From NCBI RefSeq assembly GCF_003966695.1, contig NZ_AP018827.1, positions 1,364,001 through 1,428,000 of the forward strand: a stretch of DNA of 64,000 nt. The letters run 5' to 3'. The first letter of the stretch is position 1; every line of letters begins with the position of its first letter. Positions 8,109-16,952 of the stretch are shown here, one piece after another. This DNA comes from Asticcacaulis excentricus. Lineage in GTDB: Bacteria > Pseudomonadota > Alphaproteobacteria > Caulobacterales > Caulobacteraceae. The notes under the pieces were generated by a model. That model made no database searches. It was given only the letters and a program-made list of their open reading frames with translations, and was not told where the DNA came from. A program made the position numbers and the translations under genes.

Positions 8109-9814
8109 CAGGCGACAGAAATCACCTTCAGCGGTCCCACACGATCGGCCTCGGCCTGAGCGGCGAAGGTGCCATCGACCGTAACCTGATAGTCGCGCGC
8201 GGTGATGGTCGAAACCGACACCCACTCGCCCGTCGCCGTTTCCGGCGTCAGGGTCAGGCGCACAAAGCCGTTGCGGTCGGTCGAGGCGGCCAGCACTTCG
8301 TCGTTCTGATCCGCCAGCACCTTGGCGAGGCTGAAATTGGGCAGCAGATGATCGAACCACACGGTCGGGCTCGAAATCGCCGTAACGCCCAGTTCCACCG
8401 CCACGCGCTCGCCCTTGGCGTCGTGCAGTTCGTTGGCCCAGGCCTGATGGCTGTCGCCCGACAGCACGACGGCGCGCGCCCTGGCCTCGCGGATCAGGCC
8501 ATAGAGGCGCTCGCGCTCGGCCGGATAACCGTCCCAGGCGTCGAGATTGAGCGGCAGCGGGTCTTCTGTCTGGCTGAACAGGTCGATCATCGGCCCAATG
8601 ACGCCGGCCACATTGGGCGGCAGCATCTTCAACATACCAGTGATGCGTTCCTCGCCATACAGCGCCTTGAGGTCCGGGCCCTTGACCTTGGCCATCACCA
8701 CCTGATTGCCAAGCACCTGCCAACGCACGCCATCGGCCACCGAGGCCTTCAGGCCCGTCTGAAGCCACTGACGCTGCGTGGCCCCCAGCAGTTCGCGCGA
8801 CGGTGCATTCAGTTCGGCACGAAAGGCGGCGTAATCGGCCTTGCCCGCCGAATCGCGCTTGAGATCGGTCTGGTAGTCGAGTTGTTTGGAACGCGCCAGA
8901 AAGCGCGTCTCGGTCATGAACAGCTCGGCCAGTTGCCCGAAGCGGAACGAGCGGTAGATGGCTTCGGACAGCATACCCGGTTGCGGGTCACGAATGGGCA
9001 TCCATTCACGATAGGCCTTCAGTGCCGCGGCCTTGCGCACATCGAAGTCGCCTTCGGTATCCGGCTGATGGTTCTCGGCCCCGTGCATCCACGGGTCGTT
9101 GCACATTTCGTGGTCGTCGAAGACACAAATCCACGCGGCGCGGGCGTGCGCCGCCTGAAGGTCGGCGTCGGCCTTGTACTGGGCGTGGCGCGTGCGGTAA
9201 TCGGCCAGAGTGACAATCTCGTGCGGCGGCTCAGGAATCCGGCCCAGCAGGCGGCCATTGCCCATGCCGTAGTCGTTCAGGCCCGCACCGTATTCGTAGA
9301 TATAGTCGCCCAGATGCAGGACGGCATCGACCTCTTTCAGATCGGCAATGGCGCGATAGGCATTGAAATAGCCGTTGGAAAACAGCGAGCACGAGGCCAC
9401 CGCCAGCACGACGCGATCGGTCTGCAGCGGCAGGGTTTTGGCCTGACCGATGGGTGAGATCACGCCCTGACAAACGAAGCGGTAATAATAGGTCTGCCCC
9501 GGCTTGAGCGCCGCCGCATCGACCTTGACCGTATAGTCACGCCCGGCGTCGGTCACCATGCGACCGGTGCCGACGAGGGTTTTGAAATCGGCCTGTTCGG
9601 CGATCTGCCAGACGACTTCAGTGGCAGCCTCAAGACCTGACACCCGCGTCCACAGGATCAGGCGGTCGCTCAACGGGTCGCCCGCCGCCACGCCGTGTGC
9701 AAAGTGCGCGCCCTTGATCGGCGCCTGACCGGACCCGGATACGGCCGGAGCCGCCCCCATCAGACCGAAGGCCATCAGCGCCTTGCGGCGGCTTACCTTA
9801 TACGTCGCGCTCAT
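8108..9814 (-). CDS. phoD: Alkaline phosphatase D family protein (PhoD), Tat-exported
   Basis: 568 residues from the ATG at 9814, which has GGGGACGG upstream; a GTG at 9841 would add nine residues. The N-terminus has a Tat signal (SRRKALMAFGLMGAAP). The PhoD N-terminal domain is followed by the metallophosphatase core: FAHGVAAGDPLSDRLILWTRV, then ASCSLFSNGYFNAY, LHLGDYIYEYG, VFDDHEMCND and LSGDSHQAWANEL, holding the Ca/Fe-binding Asp, Asn and His residues of the family. It hydrolyses phosphate mono- and diesters outside the cytoplasm. No Pho-box was identified. Confidence 0.92.
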   Translation of the reverse strand: MSATYKVSRRKALMAFGLMGAAPAVSGSGQAPIKGAHFAHGVAAGDPLSDRLILWTRVSGLEAATEVVWQIAEQADFKTLVGTGRMVTDAGRDYTVKVDAAALKPGQTYYYRFVCQGVISPIGQAKTLPLQTDRVVLAVASCSLFSNGYFNAYRAIADLKEVDAVLHLGDYIYEYGAGLNDYGMGNGRLLGRIPEPPHEIVTLADYRTRHAQYKADADLQAAHARAAWICVFDDHEMCNDPWMHGAENHQPDTEGDFDVRKAAALKAYREWMPIRDPQPGMLSEAIYRSFRFGQLAELFMTETRFLARSKQLDYQTDLKRDSAGKADYAAFRAELNAPSRELLGATQRQWLQTGLKASVADGVRWQVLGNQVVMAKVKGPDLKALYGEERITGMLKMLPPNVAGVIGPMIDLFSQTEDPLPLNLDAWDGYPAERERLYGLIREARARAVVLSGDSHQAWANELHDAKGERVAVELGVTAISSPTVWFDHLLPNFSLAKVLADQNDEVLAASTDRNGFVRLTLTPETATGEWVSVSTITARDYQVTVDGTFAAQAEADRVGPLKVISVA

Positions 9815-9937
9815 CTGTGCCGTCCCCTGCCGTGCGTTCACGACCGGCCATAAGCCGCTTCGGTGACAGGGTTATTGCGCCTGCGTGACAGTTTTGTTCA
9901 CAGACTTATGCACAGGGGTGCGCAGGAAGAGGTGTGT

Positions 9938-10885
9938 CTACTCAATATATTCCGGGGCGTCGATGCGCTTGCCCAGCAGCATGGCGTCGGCGACGATGCG
10001 CAGCGGCGAGAAGTCGGCGTCCGACTGACCCGCGCGGACCAGCTTTTCAAAGTGGGCATAGAGGCCGGGATATTCGGCTTCCTTTTCCTTCATGATCTCC
10101 TTGCCGTCGATGGCCAGGCCCGTGCCGCCCATGCTCAGTTCCAGCTTTTCGCCCTTTTCGGACTCAACGAAGATAGACCAGGTCTGAATGCCGGTTTGCA
10201 GGAAGTCGTAATCGGCGCGGATGGCGACGCCGCTTTCGGTCGCCATGTCCATCTCGACCTGAATCGGGGCTTCGCAATTGACCGGAATGTGCAGGTCGGC
10301 CTTTTTGACGATGACCTTTTCCGGCACGATGCGCGTCAGGATAGACAGGGAATTGATGCCCGGATCGAAGACGCCCATCCCGCCGGCCTCGAATATCCAC
10401 TTTTGACCCGGATGCCACTGACGCACATTTTCCTTCCACACGACATGGATGGATTTGATCTTGCGCCCGGCGATCCATTGGCGGGTCGTTTCCACCGCCG
10501 GCGCATAGCGCGAATGCCAACTGGCCAGCACGGTCACGCCCTTGGCGCGCGCCAGATCGGCAATGGCCTCAGCCTCGCCCAAAGTCGCCGCAGGGGGTTT
10601 TTCAAGGAAGACGTGCTTGCCCGCCGCGATGACCTGCCTGGCTATCTTATGCCGGATTTGCGGCGGCGTGCAGATGGCCACGGCCTCGATTTCCGGGTGG
10701 GCCGCCAGCATTTCTTCCAGCGAATCGTAGGCGGTGACGCCCTCCGGACGGGCATTGGGCGAACACCCGGCCACCAACTCCAGCGCCGGGTTGGCGCGGA
10801 TCGACGGTATGTGCTGGTCGACGGCGATCTTGCCCAGCCCCACCAGACCGATCTTCAGCGGCTTGACCTTTTTTTTCCCGAACAT
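9938..10885 (-). CDS. L-arabinose/D-galactose 1-dehydrogenase (Gfo/Idh/MocA family)
   Basis: 315 residues, with the Rossmann motif KIGLVGLGKIAVDQHIPSI, the cofactor-contacting EKPPAATLGEA and the substrate region ASWHSRYAPAVE. These segments match the remembered Azospirillum brasilense L-arabinose 1-dehydrogenase (EKPPGATLGE, TWHSR, WHPGQ.W, GVFDPGIN) far better than generic MocA oxidoreductases. It oxidises the C1 of the sugar to a lactone. It is divergent from fucP with about 275 bases between the starts and likely feeds the same lactone/aldonate chemistry. Whether galactose, arabinose or L-fucose is the main substrate cannot be read from sequence. Confidence 0.85.
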   Translation of the reverse strand: MFGKKKVKPLKIGLVGLGKIAVDQHIPSIRANPALELVAGCSPNARPEGVTAYDSLEEMLAAHPEIEAVAICTPPQIRHKIARQVIAAGKHVFLEKPPAATLGEAEAIADLARAKGVTVLASWHSRYAPAVETTRQWIAGRKIKSIHVVWKENVRQWHPGQKWIFEAGGMGVFDPGINSLSILTRIVPEKVIVKKADLHIPVNCEAPIQVEMDMATESGVAIRADYDFLQTGIQTWSIFVESEKGEKLELSMGGTGLAIDGKEIMKEKEAEYPGLYAHFEKLVRAGQSDADFSPLRIVADAMLLGKRIDAPEYIE

Positions 10886-11160
10886 GGACGCTTCCTGCTT
10901 AACTTTGGGCTGACTTAACCTTGAGCGGCTTCGTTATCATGGCCGAAACGCTTTCGGCAATATTTATATGATAATTTAAGCCATTACCCGGACAATTGCT
11001 GACAACGCCCATATCACGCCTGTCTGATCTGTCAAAGGCCCTCGCCTTTTCGCACATTGCGATGCGCAGCATTTCATATTTGACAATCAACTTCATATGT
11101 GGTGCCTTGCGCGCAAGACGCTCGGCAGCCATGACCGGGCATAATGGGAAAGAAACGCAC

Positions 11161-12462
11161 ATGACCTCCGAAACCGCGCCGGGCCGGGGCCTGAAAAGCC
11201 TGTGGCCGCTGATCCTGATTACCAGCCTGTTCTTTTTCTGGGGTGTGGCCAATAACCTCAACGACGTGCTGATTCCGCAGTTCAAAAAGGCCTTTGTGCT
11301 GACCGACCTGCAATCGGGTCTGGTGCAGTCAGCCTTCTACATGGGCTATTTCCTGCTGGCCCTGCCCGCCGCCTTTGTCATGCGCAAGCTGGGTTACAAG
11401 ACCGCCGTGGTCGTGGGCCTGCTGCTCTACGCCGCCGGGGCCTTCATCTTCTATCCGGCCGCCGACAATCACCAGTATAGCTGGTTCCTTGGCGGGCTTT
11501 TCGTCATCGCCTCGGGTCTGGCGTTTCTCGAAACCTCCGCCAACCCGCTGATCACGGTTCTGGGCTCGCCGGACAAGGCCGCCTTCCGCCTCAACCTGGC
11601 CCAGAGCTTCAACCCGTTGGGGGCGCTGTCCGGTATCTTCATCGGTCAACACTTCATCCTGTCGGGTATCGAACACGATGAAACCGCGCTCGCCGCCATG
11701 ACCGACACCGCGCGTCAGGCCTTCTACATTTCGGAAGTCAAGGCGGTGCAGGGGCCCTATCTGGTCATTGGCTGCGTTGTGCTGTTGTGGGCGCTGCTGG
11801 TCTTCCTGTCGAAATTCCCGGCGGCCGCCACGCAAAACGCCCACGAAGACAGCGGCGAAGAGGTCGGCTTCTTCCAGTCGGTCGTTCAGTTGCTCAAACG
11901 CCCACGCTTCATGTTCGGCGTCATGGCGCAGTTCTTCTATGTCGGCGCTCAGGTCGGTATCTGGAGCTATATGATCCGCTATGCCCAGAGCGAAATGGGC
12001 CTGACCGACAAGGTGGCAGCCACCTATCTCTACTACACCCTGATCGCCTTTGCCGTTGGTCGCTTTATCGGCACGGGCCTGATGACCAAGGTGCGTCCGA
12101 CCCTGATTTTGGGTCTGTTTGCCCTCGTCAATATCGGCCTGATGCTGTTTGCCGTCGTCAACGGCGGTGAAAGCGGCCTGTGGGCGCTGGTGGCCTCCAG
12201 CTTCTTCATGTCGATCATGTTCCCCACCATCTTCGCCACCTCGGTCGCGGGGCTCGGCAACCTGACCAAGACCGGTTCGTCGCTGCTGGTGATGAGCATT
12301 GTCGGCGGGGCGGTCCTGACGGCGGTGATGGGCTTCGTCTCCGACCACAGCCATATCCGCACGGCCTTTACCGTCACGGCGGTGTGCTTCGCGGTGATCG
12401 CGCTTTACGCCTTCCGCGCGCCGAAGGACGCGACGGGCCCCGTACAGATGACCGGTCACTGA
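11161..12462 (+). CDS. fucP: L-fucose:H+ symporter (MFS)
   Basis: 433 residues from ATG 11161, with GGGAAAG upstream; a frame open from 10996 has no matching start. About twelve transmembrane helices. The N-terminal SLFFFWGVANNLNDVLIPQFKKAF contains the Asn/Asp region used by FucP for proton and sugar binding, and FLETSANPLITVLG with AFRLNLAQSFNPLGALSGI are family hallmarks. Length is close to E. coli FucP (438). It is the first gene of a tight run: the lactonase starts two bases after its stop. Glucose/galactose transporters of the same subfamily are an alternative, but the neighbours favour L-fucose. Confidence 0.88.
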   Translation: MTSETAPGRGLKSLWPLILITSLFFFWGVANNLNDVLIPQFKKAFVLTDLQSGLVQSAFYMGYFLLALPAAFVMRKLGYKTAVVVGLLLYAAGAFIFYPAADNHQYSWFLGGLFVIASGLAFLETSANPLITVLGSPDKAAFRLNLAQSFNPLGALSGIFIGQHFILSGIEHDETALAAMTDTARQAFYISEVKAVQGPYLVIGCVVLLWALLVFLSKFPAAATQNAHEDSGEEVGFFQSVVQLLKRPRFMFGVMAQFFYVGAQVGIWSYMIRYAQSEMGLTDKVAATYLYYTLIAFAVGRFIGTGLMTKVRPTLILGLFALVNIGLMLFAVVNGGESGLWALVASSFFMSIMFPTIFATSVAGLGNLTKTGSSLLVMSIVGGAVLTAVMGFVSDHSHIRTAFTVTAVCFAVIALYAFRAPKDATGPVQMTGH

Positions 12463-12463
12463 G

Positions 12464-13318
12464 ATGTCCCCGGTCATCGACGCCCATTTCCACCTGTGGC
12501 AGGTCGGGCGCCACGGCTTTGAATGGCCGACCCCCGACCTGACGGCCATCTATCGCGACTTTGCCGCATCGGATTTGCGCGCGGCGGCGGGGGACGGTTT
12601 GCACGGCGCGGTGGCGGTGCAGTCGCAGCCGTTAGACGCCGATACGCAGTGGCTGCTTAGTCTGGCCGAAACCGATCCGTTGATTCTGGGGGTTGTCGGC
12701 TGGACCGACCTGTCGGCCCCGGACGCGGCGACACGGGTCGCCGAACTGGCCCGCCACCCCAAGCTCAAGGGTCTGCGCCCGATGTTGCAGGGCCTGCCCG
12801 ACGACAACTGGATTGTGCGCCCGGACGTCGCCCCCGCCCTGTCGGCCATGCAAGCGGCGGGGCTGGTCTTTGATGCGCTGGTCTTTACGCGCCACCTGCC
12901 GGCCATAGAGACGGTGGCGCAACGCTATCCGGATTTGCGTATCGTGATCGACCACGCCGCCAAGCCCCCGATCGCCACGACTGAGGCACAGCCCGAAGCG
13001 ACGCGCGGCTGGACCGAGGCCATGACCGCTATCGCACGTCACCCGAATGTGGTGTGCAAACTGTCGGGCCTGTTTACCGAGATGCGCCCAGATCAGCCCT
13101 TCGATGAGGCGGCCCCCTACGTGGCGCATCTGCTGACCGTCTTTGGCCCGCAACGCCTGTTGTTCGGCTCTGACTGGCCCGTGGTGCGGCTCAACGGCGA
13201 CTGGCAAAAATGGAAACACTGGCTTGAGGACCAATTAAACCCATTGACGTCGCCAGAGCGTCAGGCCATCTTTTTCACTAATGCAAAAAGAATTTATGAC
13301 CTACAGGGGGTCCCATGA
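12464..13318 (+). CDS. Amidohydrolase, probable L-fuconolactonase
   Basis: 284-residue TIM-barrel amidohydrolase of the L-fuconolactonase/L-rhamnonolactonase/2-pyrone-4,6-dicarboxylate lactonase group. The HxH metal motif is in VIDAHFHLW near residue 8; the catalytic Asp lies in LLFGSDWPV near the C-terminus, and IVIDHAAKPP carries the third histidine. It opens L-fucono-lactone to L-fuconate. The gene follows fucP at once and its stop overlaps the iclR start (ATGA). Confidence 0.85.
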   Translation: MSPVIDAHFHLWQVGRHGFEWPTPDLTAIYRDFAASDLRAAAGDGLHGAVAVQSQPLDADTQWLLSLAETDPLILGVVGWTDLSAPDAATRVAELARHPKLKGLRPMLQGLPDDNWIVRPDVAPALSAMQAAGLVFDALVFTRHLPAIETVAQRYPDLRIVIDHAAKPPIATTEAQPEATRGWTEAMTAIARHPNVVCKLSGLFTEMRPDQPFDEAAPYVAHLLTVFGPQRLLFGSDWPVVRLNGDWQKWKHWLEDQLNPLTSPERQAIFFTNAKRIYDLQGVP

Positions 13319-14094
13319 TCAGCGAAGATACCCGTCATAGCGACGGTGAAAAGGCTATGAAATACCGCGCACCCGCCCTTGAGAAGGGGCTGGACGTGCT
13401 GGAGCTTCTGGCCGCCAACAAACGGCCCATGACCTTGTCGCAGATTTCGCACCGGCTGGACCGCTCGGTGTCCGAACTGTTCCGCATGGTGCAGGTGCTG
13501 GAAAATCGCGGCTATGTGGCGCAATCGCAAAAGGGCGACGGGCTGGAACTGACCAACAAGCTGTTCTCGCTGGGCATGAGCCGCGGCCCCAGCCAGAACC
13601 TGCTGGCCTCGGCCCTGCCCCTGATGCAGGCCCTGTCGGAACAGGTGCGTCAATCCGTGCATCTGGCCATCGCCTCTGACGATCACATGGTGGTCATTGC
13701 CCGCATCGAAGCGCCGGGCGATCTCGGCTTTTCGGTGCGTGTCGGCTATCAGCGGCAACTGGTGCAATCGACCTCCGGCCTCGTTCTCTATGCCTTTCAG
13801 CCGCCCAAGCTGAAGGAGCAGATGAAGCACATGCTGCGCGGCACGGCGACGCCGCAGGAGTGGCAACTGTTCGAAACCGTGGCCGAACGCGCCCTGCATC
13901 AGGGCTATGTGCAGGCCAAGAGCGATTTCGTCGATGGTGTGCTGGACGTCTCCTGCCCGGTGATGAACGACACCACGGTCATCGCCGCCATGACCATCCC
14001 CTGGCTGAAGACGCACGGCTGTCTGAGCCTCGAAGACACGGTGGCGCGGCTGAAAGGCACGGCGGCAGCCCTGTCGCGCACGCTGGGTGGATAG
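13315..14094 (+). CDS. IclR family regulator of the fucose cluster
   Basis: 259 residues: an N-terminal winged helix (MTLSQISHRLDRSVSELFRMVQVLENRGYV, about residues 35-65) and a C-terminal effector-binding domain with the typical VHLAIASDDHMVVIARIE and SCPVMNDTTVIAAMTIP segments. Coupled by ATGA overlap to the lactonase, so it is probably coexpressed with fucP and may sense a fucose-derived acid. Campylobacter jejuni's fucose island also carries an IclR regulator, which fits this role. A likely target is the palindrome at 14232-14247. Confidence 0.88.
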   Translation: MISEDTRHSDGEKAMKYRAPALEKGLDVLELLAANKRPMTLSQISHRLDRSVSELFRMVQVLENRGYVAQSQKGDGLELTNKLFSLGMSRGPSQNLLASALPLMQALSEQVRQSVHLAIASDDHMVVIARIEAPGDLGFSVRVGYQRQLVQSTSGLVLYAFQPPKLKEQMKHMLRGTATPQEWQLFETVAERALHQGYVQAKSDFVDGVLDVSCPVMNDTTVIAAMTIPWLKTHGCLSLEDTVARLKGTAAALSRTLGG

Positions 14095-14231
14095 GCGTTT
14101 CGCCTGATTTGAAAATTGGCAGAGCGCTGATTTCATGAGCGAAAAGGAAAATGCGCGCGGTCGGCGCAATCGCGTCTGAGGCCTCTTGCGTCGACATTAC
14201 GTCGGTTATACATATTTTTTATAAGCAATAA

Positions 14232-14247
14232 TCATTTTTAAAAATGA
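14232..14247. promoter_or_regulatory. Palindrome upstream of the aldo-keto reductase
   Basis: TCATTTTTAAAAATGA is a perfect 16-base palindrome in an AT-rich patch, 13 bases before the GTG start at 14261. Position and symmetry fit an operator for the adjacent IclR protein; this is inference. Confidence 0.45.
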
Positions 14248-14260
14248 ACAGGGATGCGTC

Positions 14261-15268
14261 GTGCCTATCAGCGATCTCCATACCATAGGCCGCACACAGG
14301 TCCGGGTCAGCGCGCTGGGTTTCGGCGCGGCGGCCATCGGCAACCTGTATCGCCCGGTCGATGATGCCACGGCGGCAGCGACGCTCAAGGCCGTGACGGA
14401 TGGCGGCATCGCCTATATCGACACCGCTCCGCGCTATGGGCACGGCCTGTCCGAGCGCCGCCTCGCCGACCTGAGCGCCGACGCCACCCTGTCCACCAAG
14501 GTGGGGCGCGTGCTGACCCCCATCGCTGCCCCGCCGCCCGGCACCGAACGCCACGGCTTTGTCGATGGCGACCCCTTCGATGAACACTTCGACTATAGCT
14601 ATGACGGCGTGATGCGGTCGTTTGAGGACAGTCAGAAGCGGCTGAAGCGCGAACGCATCGACATGCTGCTGGTCCACGATCTGGGGGTCGAAACCCACGG
14701 CAGCGGTCATGCCCGACATCTCGCCGCCTTTCTGGGCGGCGGTTTGCGCGCCCTGCACGAACTGAAGGCGCAGGGCCTGACGCAGGCCATCGGTCTGGGT
14801 GTCAATGAGACGGCCATCTGCGACCTCGTTATGGCCGAAGCCGATATCGATGTCCTGATGCTGGCCGGACGCTATACCCTGCTGGAACAGACACCGCTGG
14901 ACGGCCTGTTTGAACGCTGCGCGGCGCACGGCGTGTCGGTTCTGGCGGCGGCCCCTTTTAATTCGGGTCTGCTGGCCGGAGGCGCGCATTTCAACTATGA
15001 GGCCCCGCCGACGGACATCCTGACCCGCGTGCGCGACATCGAGGCCGTCTGCACCCGCCACCATGTGCCGCTGGCCGCCGCTGCGCTTCAGTTCCCTGGC
15101 TTCCATCCGGTCGTAGCCAGTACCGTCGTCGGCATGGCCCGCCCGCAGCAGGTGGCGCGCAATATCGAGCTGTTCAGCCATCCCATCCCTGCCGAGCTGT
15201 GGCACGACCTGAAAGCCGCCGGTCTGCTGCGCGCCGATGCGCCGGCGGGTGATGTTTCGCAAGCGTAA
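14261..15268 (+). CDS. Aldo-keto reductase, D-threo-aldose/L-fucose 1-dehydrogenase type
   Basis: 335 residues. The AKR catalytic set is visible: the Asp and Tyr in YIDTAPRYGHGLSE, Lys in STKVGRVL and His in LLVHDLG. The subfamily resembles D-threo-aldose 1-dehydrogenase/pyridoxal 4-dehydrogenase, which oxidise L-fucose and similar sugars with NAD(P). It likely makes L-fuconolactone here. The GTG start at 14261 is the only in-frame start near CAGGGA; the nearby ATG is in another frame. The next gene begins 14 bases after the stop. Confidence 0.85.
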   Translation: MPISDLHTIGRTQVRVSALGFGAAAIGNLYRPVDDATAAATLKAVTDGGIAYIDTAPRYGHGLSERRLADLSADATLSTKVGRVLTPIAAPPPGTERHGFVDGDPFDEHFDYSYDGVMRSFEDSQKRLKRERIDMLLVHDLGVETHGSGHARHLAAFLGGGLRALHELKAQGLTQAIGLGVNETAICDLVMAEADIDVLMLAGRYTLLEQTPLDGLFERCAAHGVSVLAAAPFNSGLLAGGAHFNYEAPPTDILTRVRDIEAVCTRHHVPLAAAALQFPGFHPVVASTVVGMARPQQVARNIELFSHPIPAELWHDLKAAGLLRADAPAGDVSQA

Positions 15269-15282
15269 GAGTTCAACTGTCC

Positions 15283-15591
15283 ATGTCCCTGCCCTCTCCC
15301 CTGATTTTACTGCACCCTGATGACAATGTGGCGGTGTGCCGCGCGGCGATCGCAGCGGGCAGCATGGTGACGGTGGGCGCCGAGGCTTTGTCGATTACCG
15401 AGGCCATCGAGGTGGGTCACAAGGTTGCCGTGCGCGATCTGAAGGCCGGGGACAAGATTGTCAAATACGGCGCGCCCATCGGCTCAATGACCAAAGACAC
15501 ACCCAAAGGTGGCCACGTCCACATGCACAATATGAAAAGCGACTATATTTCGTCCCACACCCGCGAAGCCTCCGGAGGCGGTCATGCTTAA
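15283..15591 (+). CDS. UxaA family dehydratase, small (SAF domain) subunit
   Basis: 102 residues covering only the N-terminal SAF domain of altronate/galactarate dehydratases: LHPDDNVAVCRAAI, then SITEAIEVGHKVAVRDLKAGDKIVKYG and GHVHMHNM, which includes the metal-binding histidines. E. coli UxaA is one chain; here the enzyme is split. Its last 8 bases overlap the start of the large subunit, so the two are coupled. C. jejuni's fucose island also has a split UxaA pair, supporting a role as L-fuconate dehydratase. Confidence 0.85.
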   Translation: MSLPSPLILLHPDDNVAVCRAAIAAGSMVTVGAEALSITEAIEVGHKVAVRDLKAGDKIVKYGAPIGSMTKDTPKGGHVHMHNMKSDYISSHTREASGGGHA

Positions 15592-16783
15592 GGGCTATTT
15601 GCGTCAGGATGGCCGAAAGGGTATCCGCAATGTCATCGCCGTGGCCTATCTGGTCGAATGCGCCCACCACGTGGCGCGCCAGATCGTCACCAAGTCCGAC
15701 GACAGCGAGGTGCACCTGATCGGCTTTCCGGGCTGCTATCCCAACGACTACGCCTTCAAGGTGATGTCGGCGGTGACGACGCATCCCAATGTCGGCGGGG
15801 TGCTGCTGATCTCTTTGGGCTGTGAGAGCTTCAACCGTGAGCGCCTGAAGGCCGCCATCGAGGCGTCCGGTCGCCCGTGCGAAACTCTGGTCATCCAGCA
15901 GTCGGGCGGTACGCTTTCAACCATTCAGAAGGGGCTTGAGGCCGTGGCCCGGCTGCAAGCTGTAGCGGCGCAGACCCCGGTGGTCGAGATGGCGGTGTCG
16001 GAGTTGGTCATCGGCACCATCTGCGGCGGCTCGGACGGCACGTCGGGCATCACTGCCAATCCGGCGGTCGGTCGTGCCTTCGACTGGTTCGGGACGCAAG
16101 GGGCGGCCTGCGTGTTCGAAGAGACCGGCGAACTGGTCGGCTGCGAAACCATTATGGCCAGCCGCGCCGTCACGCCGGAACTGGGGGCCGAACTTGAAGC
16201 CTGCGTACAGAAGGCCGAGGCCTATTACACCGTCATGGGCTTTGGGTCGTTCGCGCCGGGCAATGCCGAAGGCGGCCTGACCACGCAGGAAGAAAAGTCG
16301 ATGGGGGCCTATTCCAAGTCAGGATCGGCGCCCATCTGCGGCATCCTGAAACCCGGTGATCTGCCCCCGACGGGCGGGCTCTACCTGCTCGATGTGGTGC
16401 CGGATGGTGAGCCGCGTTTCGGCTTCCCCAATATCTCGGACAATGCGGAAATCGTCGAACTGATCGCCTGTGGCGCGCACGTGACCCTGTTCACCACAGG
16501 CCGCGGCTCTGTGGTGGGTTCGGCCATTTCGCCCGTGATCAAGGTCTGCGCCAATCCCGACACCTATCGCAAGCTGAGCGAGGATATGGATATCGACGCT
16601 GGCAAGATCATGGAAGGTCGCGCCACGCTGGATGAGGTTGGGCAGGAGATTATCGACAGCGTGCTGGCCGTCGCCGGTGGCGCACCCACCAAGTCCGAAG
16701 CCATGGGCCATCAGGAGTTCATCCTGACCTATAAGGCCTTCGACCCTCTGGGCCCGGCCTGCCTGCCGCTGCGCCGGGCGTAA
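15584..16783 (+). CDS. UxaA family dehydratase, large (catalytic) subunit
   Basis: 399 residues matching the C-terminal domain of altronate/galactarate dehydratases: MLKGYLRQDGRKGIRNVIAV, GCYPNDYAFKVM, the conserved LGCESFN and ICGGSDGTSGITANPAVGRAFDW, and the late segment ARGSVVG-like GRGSVVGSAISPVIKVCANPDTY. Conserved cysteines of the iron-dependent family are present. With the 102-residue partner it should dehydrate L-fuconate (or a related aldonate) to 2-keto-3-deoxy-L-fuconate. Substrate is inferred from the cluster. Confidence 0.85.
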   Translation: MLKGYLRQDGRKGIRNVIAVAYLVECAHHVARQIVTKSDDSEVHLIGFPGCYPNDYAFKVMSAVTTHPNVGGVLLISLGCESFNRERLKAAIEASGRPCETLVIQQSGGTLSTIQKGLEAVARLQAVAAQTPVVEMAVSELVIGTICGGSDGTSGITANPAVGRAFDWFGTQGAACVFEETGELVGCETIMASRAVTPELGAELEACVQKAEAYYTVMGFGSFAPGNAEGGLTTQEEKSMGAYSKSGSAPICGILKPGDLPPTGGLYLLDVVPDGEPRFGFPNISDNAEIVELIACGAHVTLFTTGRGSVVGSAISPVIKVCANPDTYRKLSEDMDIDAGKIMEGRATLDEVGQEIIDSVLAVAGGAPTKSEAMGHQEFILTYKAFDPLGPACLPLRRA

Positions 16784-16788
16784 CCTAA

Positions 16789-16858
16789 TTATACCTCCCC
16801 AGTTTACTGGGGAGGGGGACCGCACGAAGCGAAGCTGAGATGCGGTGGTGGGGGTTCT
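16789..16858. repeat. Intergenic repeat family A, copy 1
   Basis: Starts TTATACCTCCCC, has a CTCCCC/GGGGAG stem, then GGGGGACCGCACGA and GAGATGCGGTGGTGGGGG. The same order occurs at 52391-52469 and, inverted and shorter, at 52516-52576. It sits just behind the UxaA gene. A further CTCCCC/GGGGA stem follows near 16908-16930. Confidence 0.75.
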
Positions 16859-16952
16859 GGATGCGCCAGACCGTCACCGTCAGAGTCTTTGCCCCTCACC
16901 CCAACCCTCTCCCCATAAAACGGGGAAGGGAATGATTTCAAGAGACCGCACC

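Noticed and set aside
7736-9457. 573-residue open frame on the plus strand
   Set aside because: Antisense to DUF1993 and phoD, with composition typical of shadows in GC-rich DNA.
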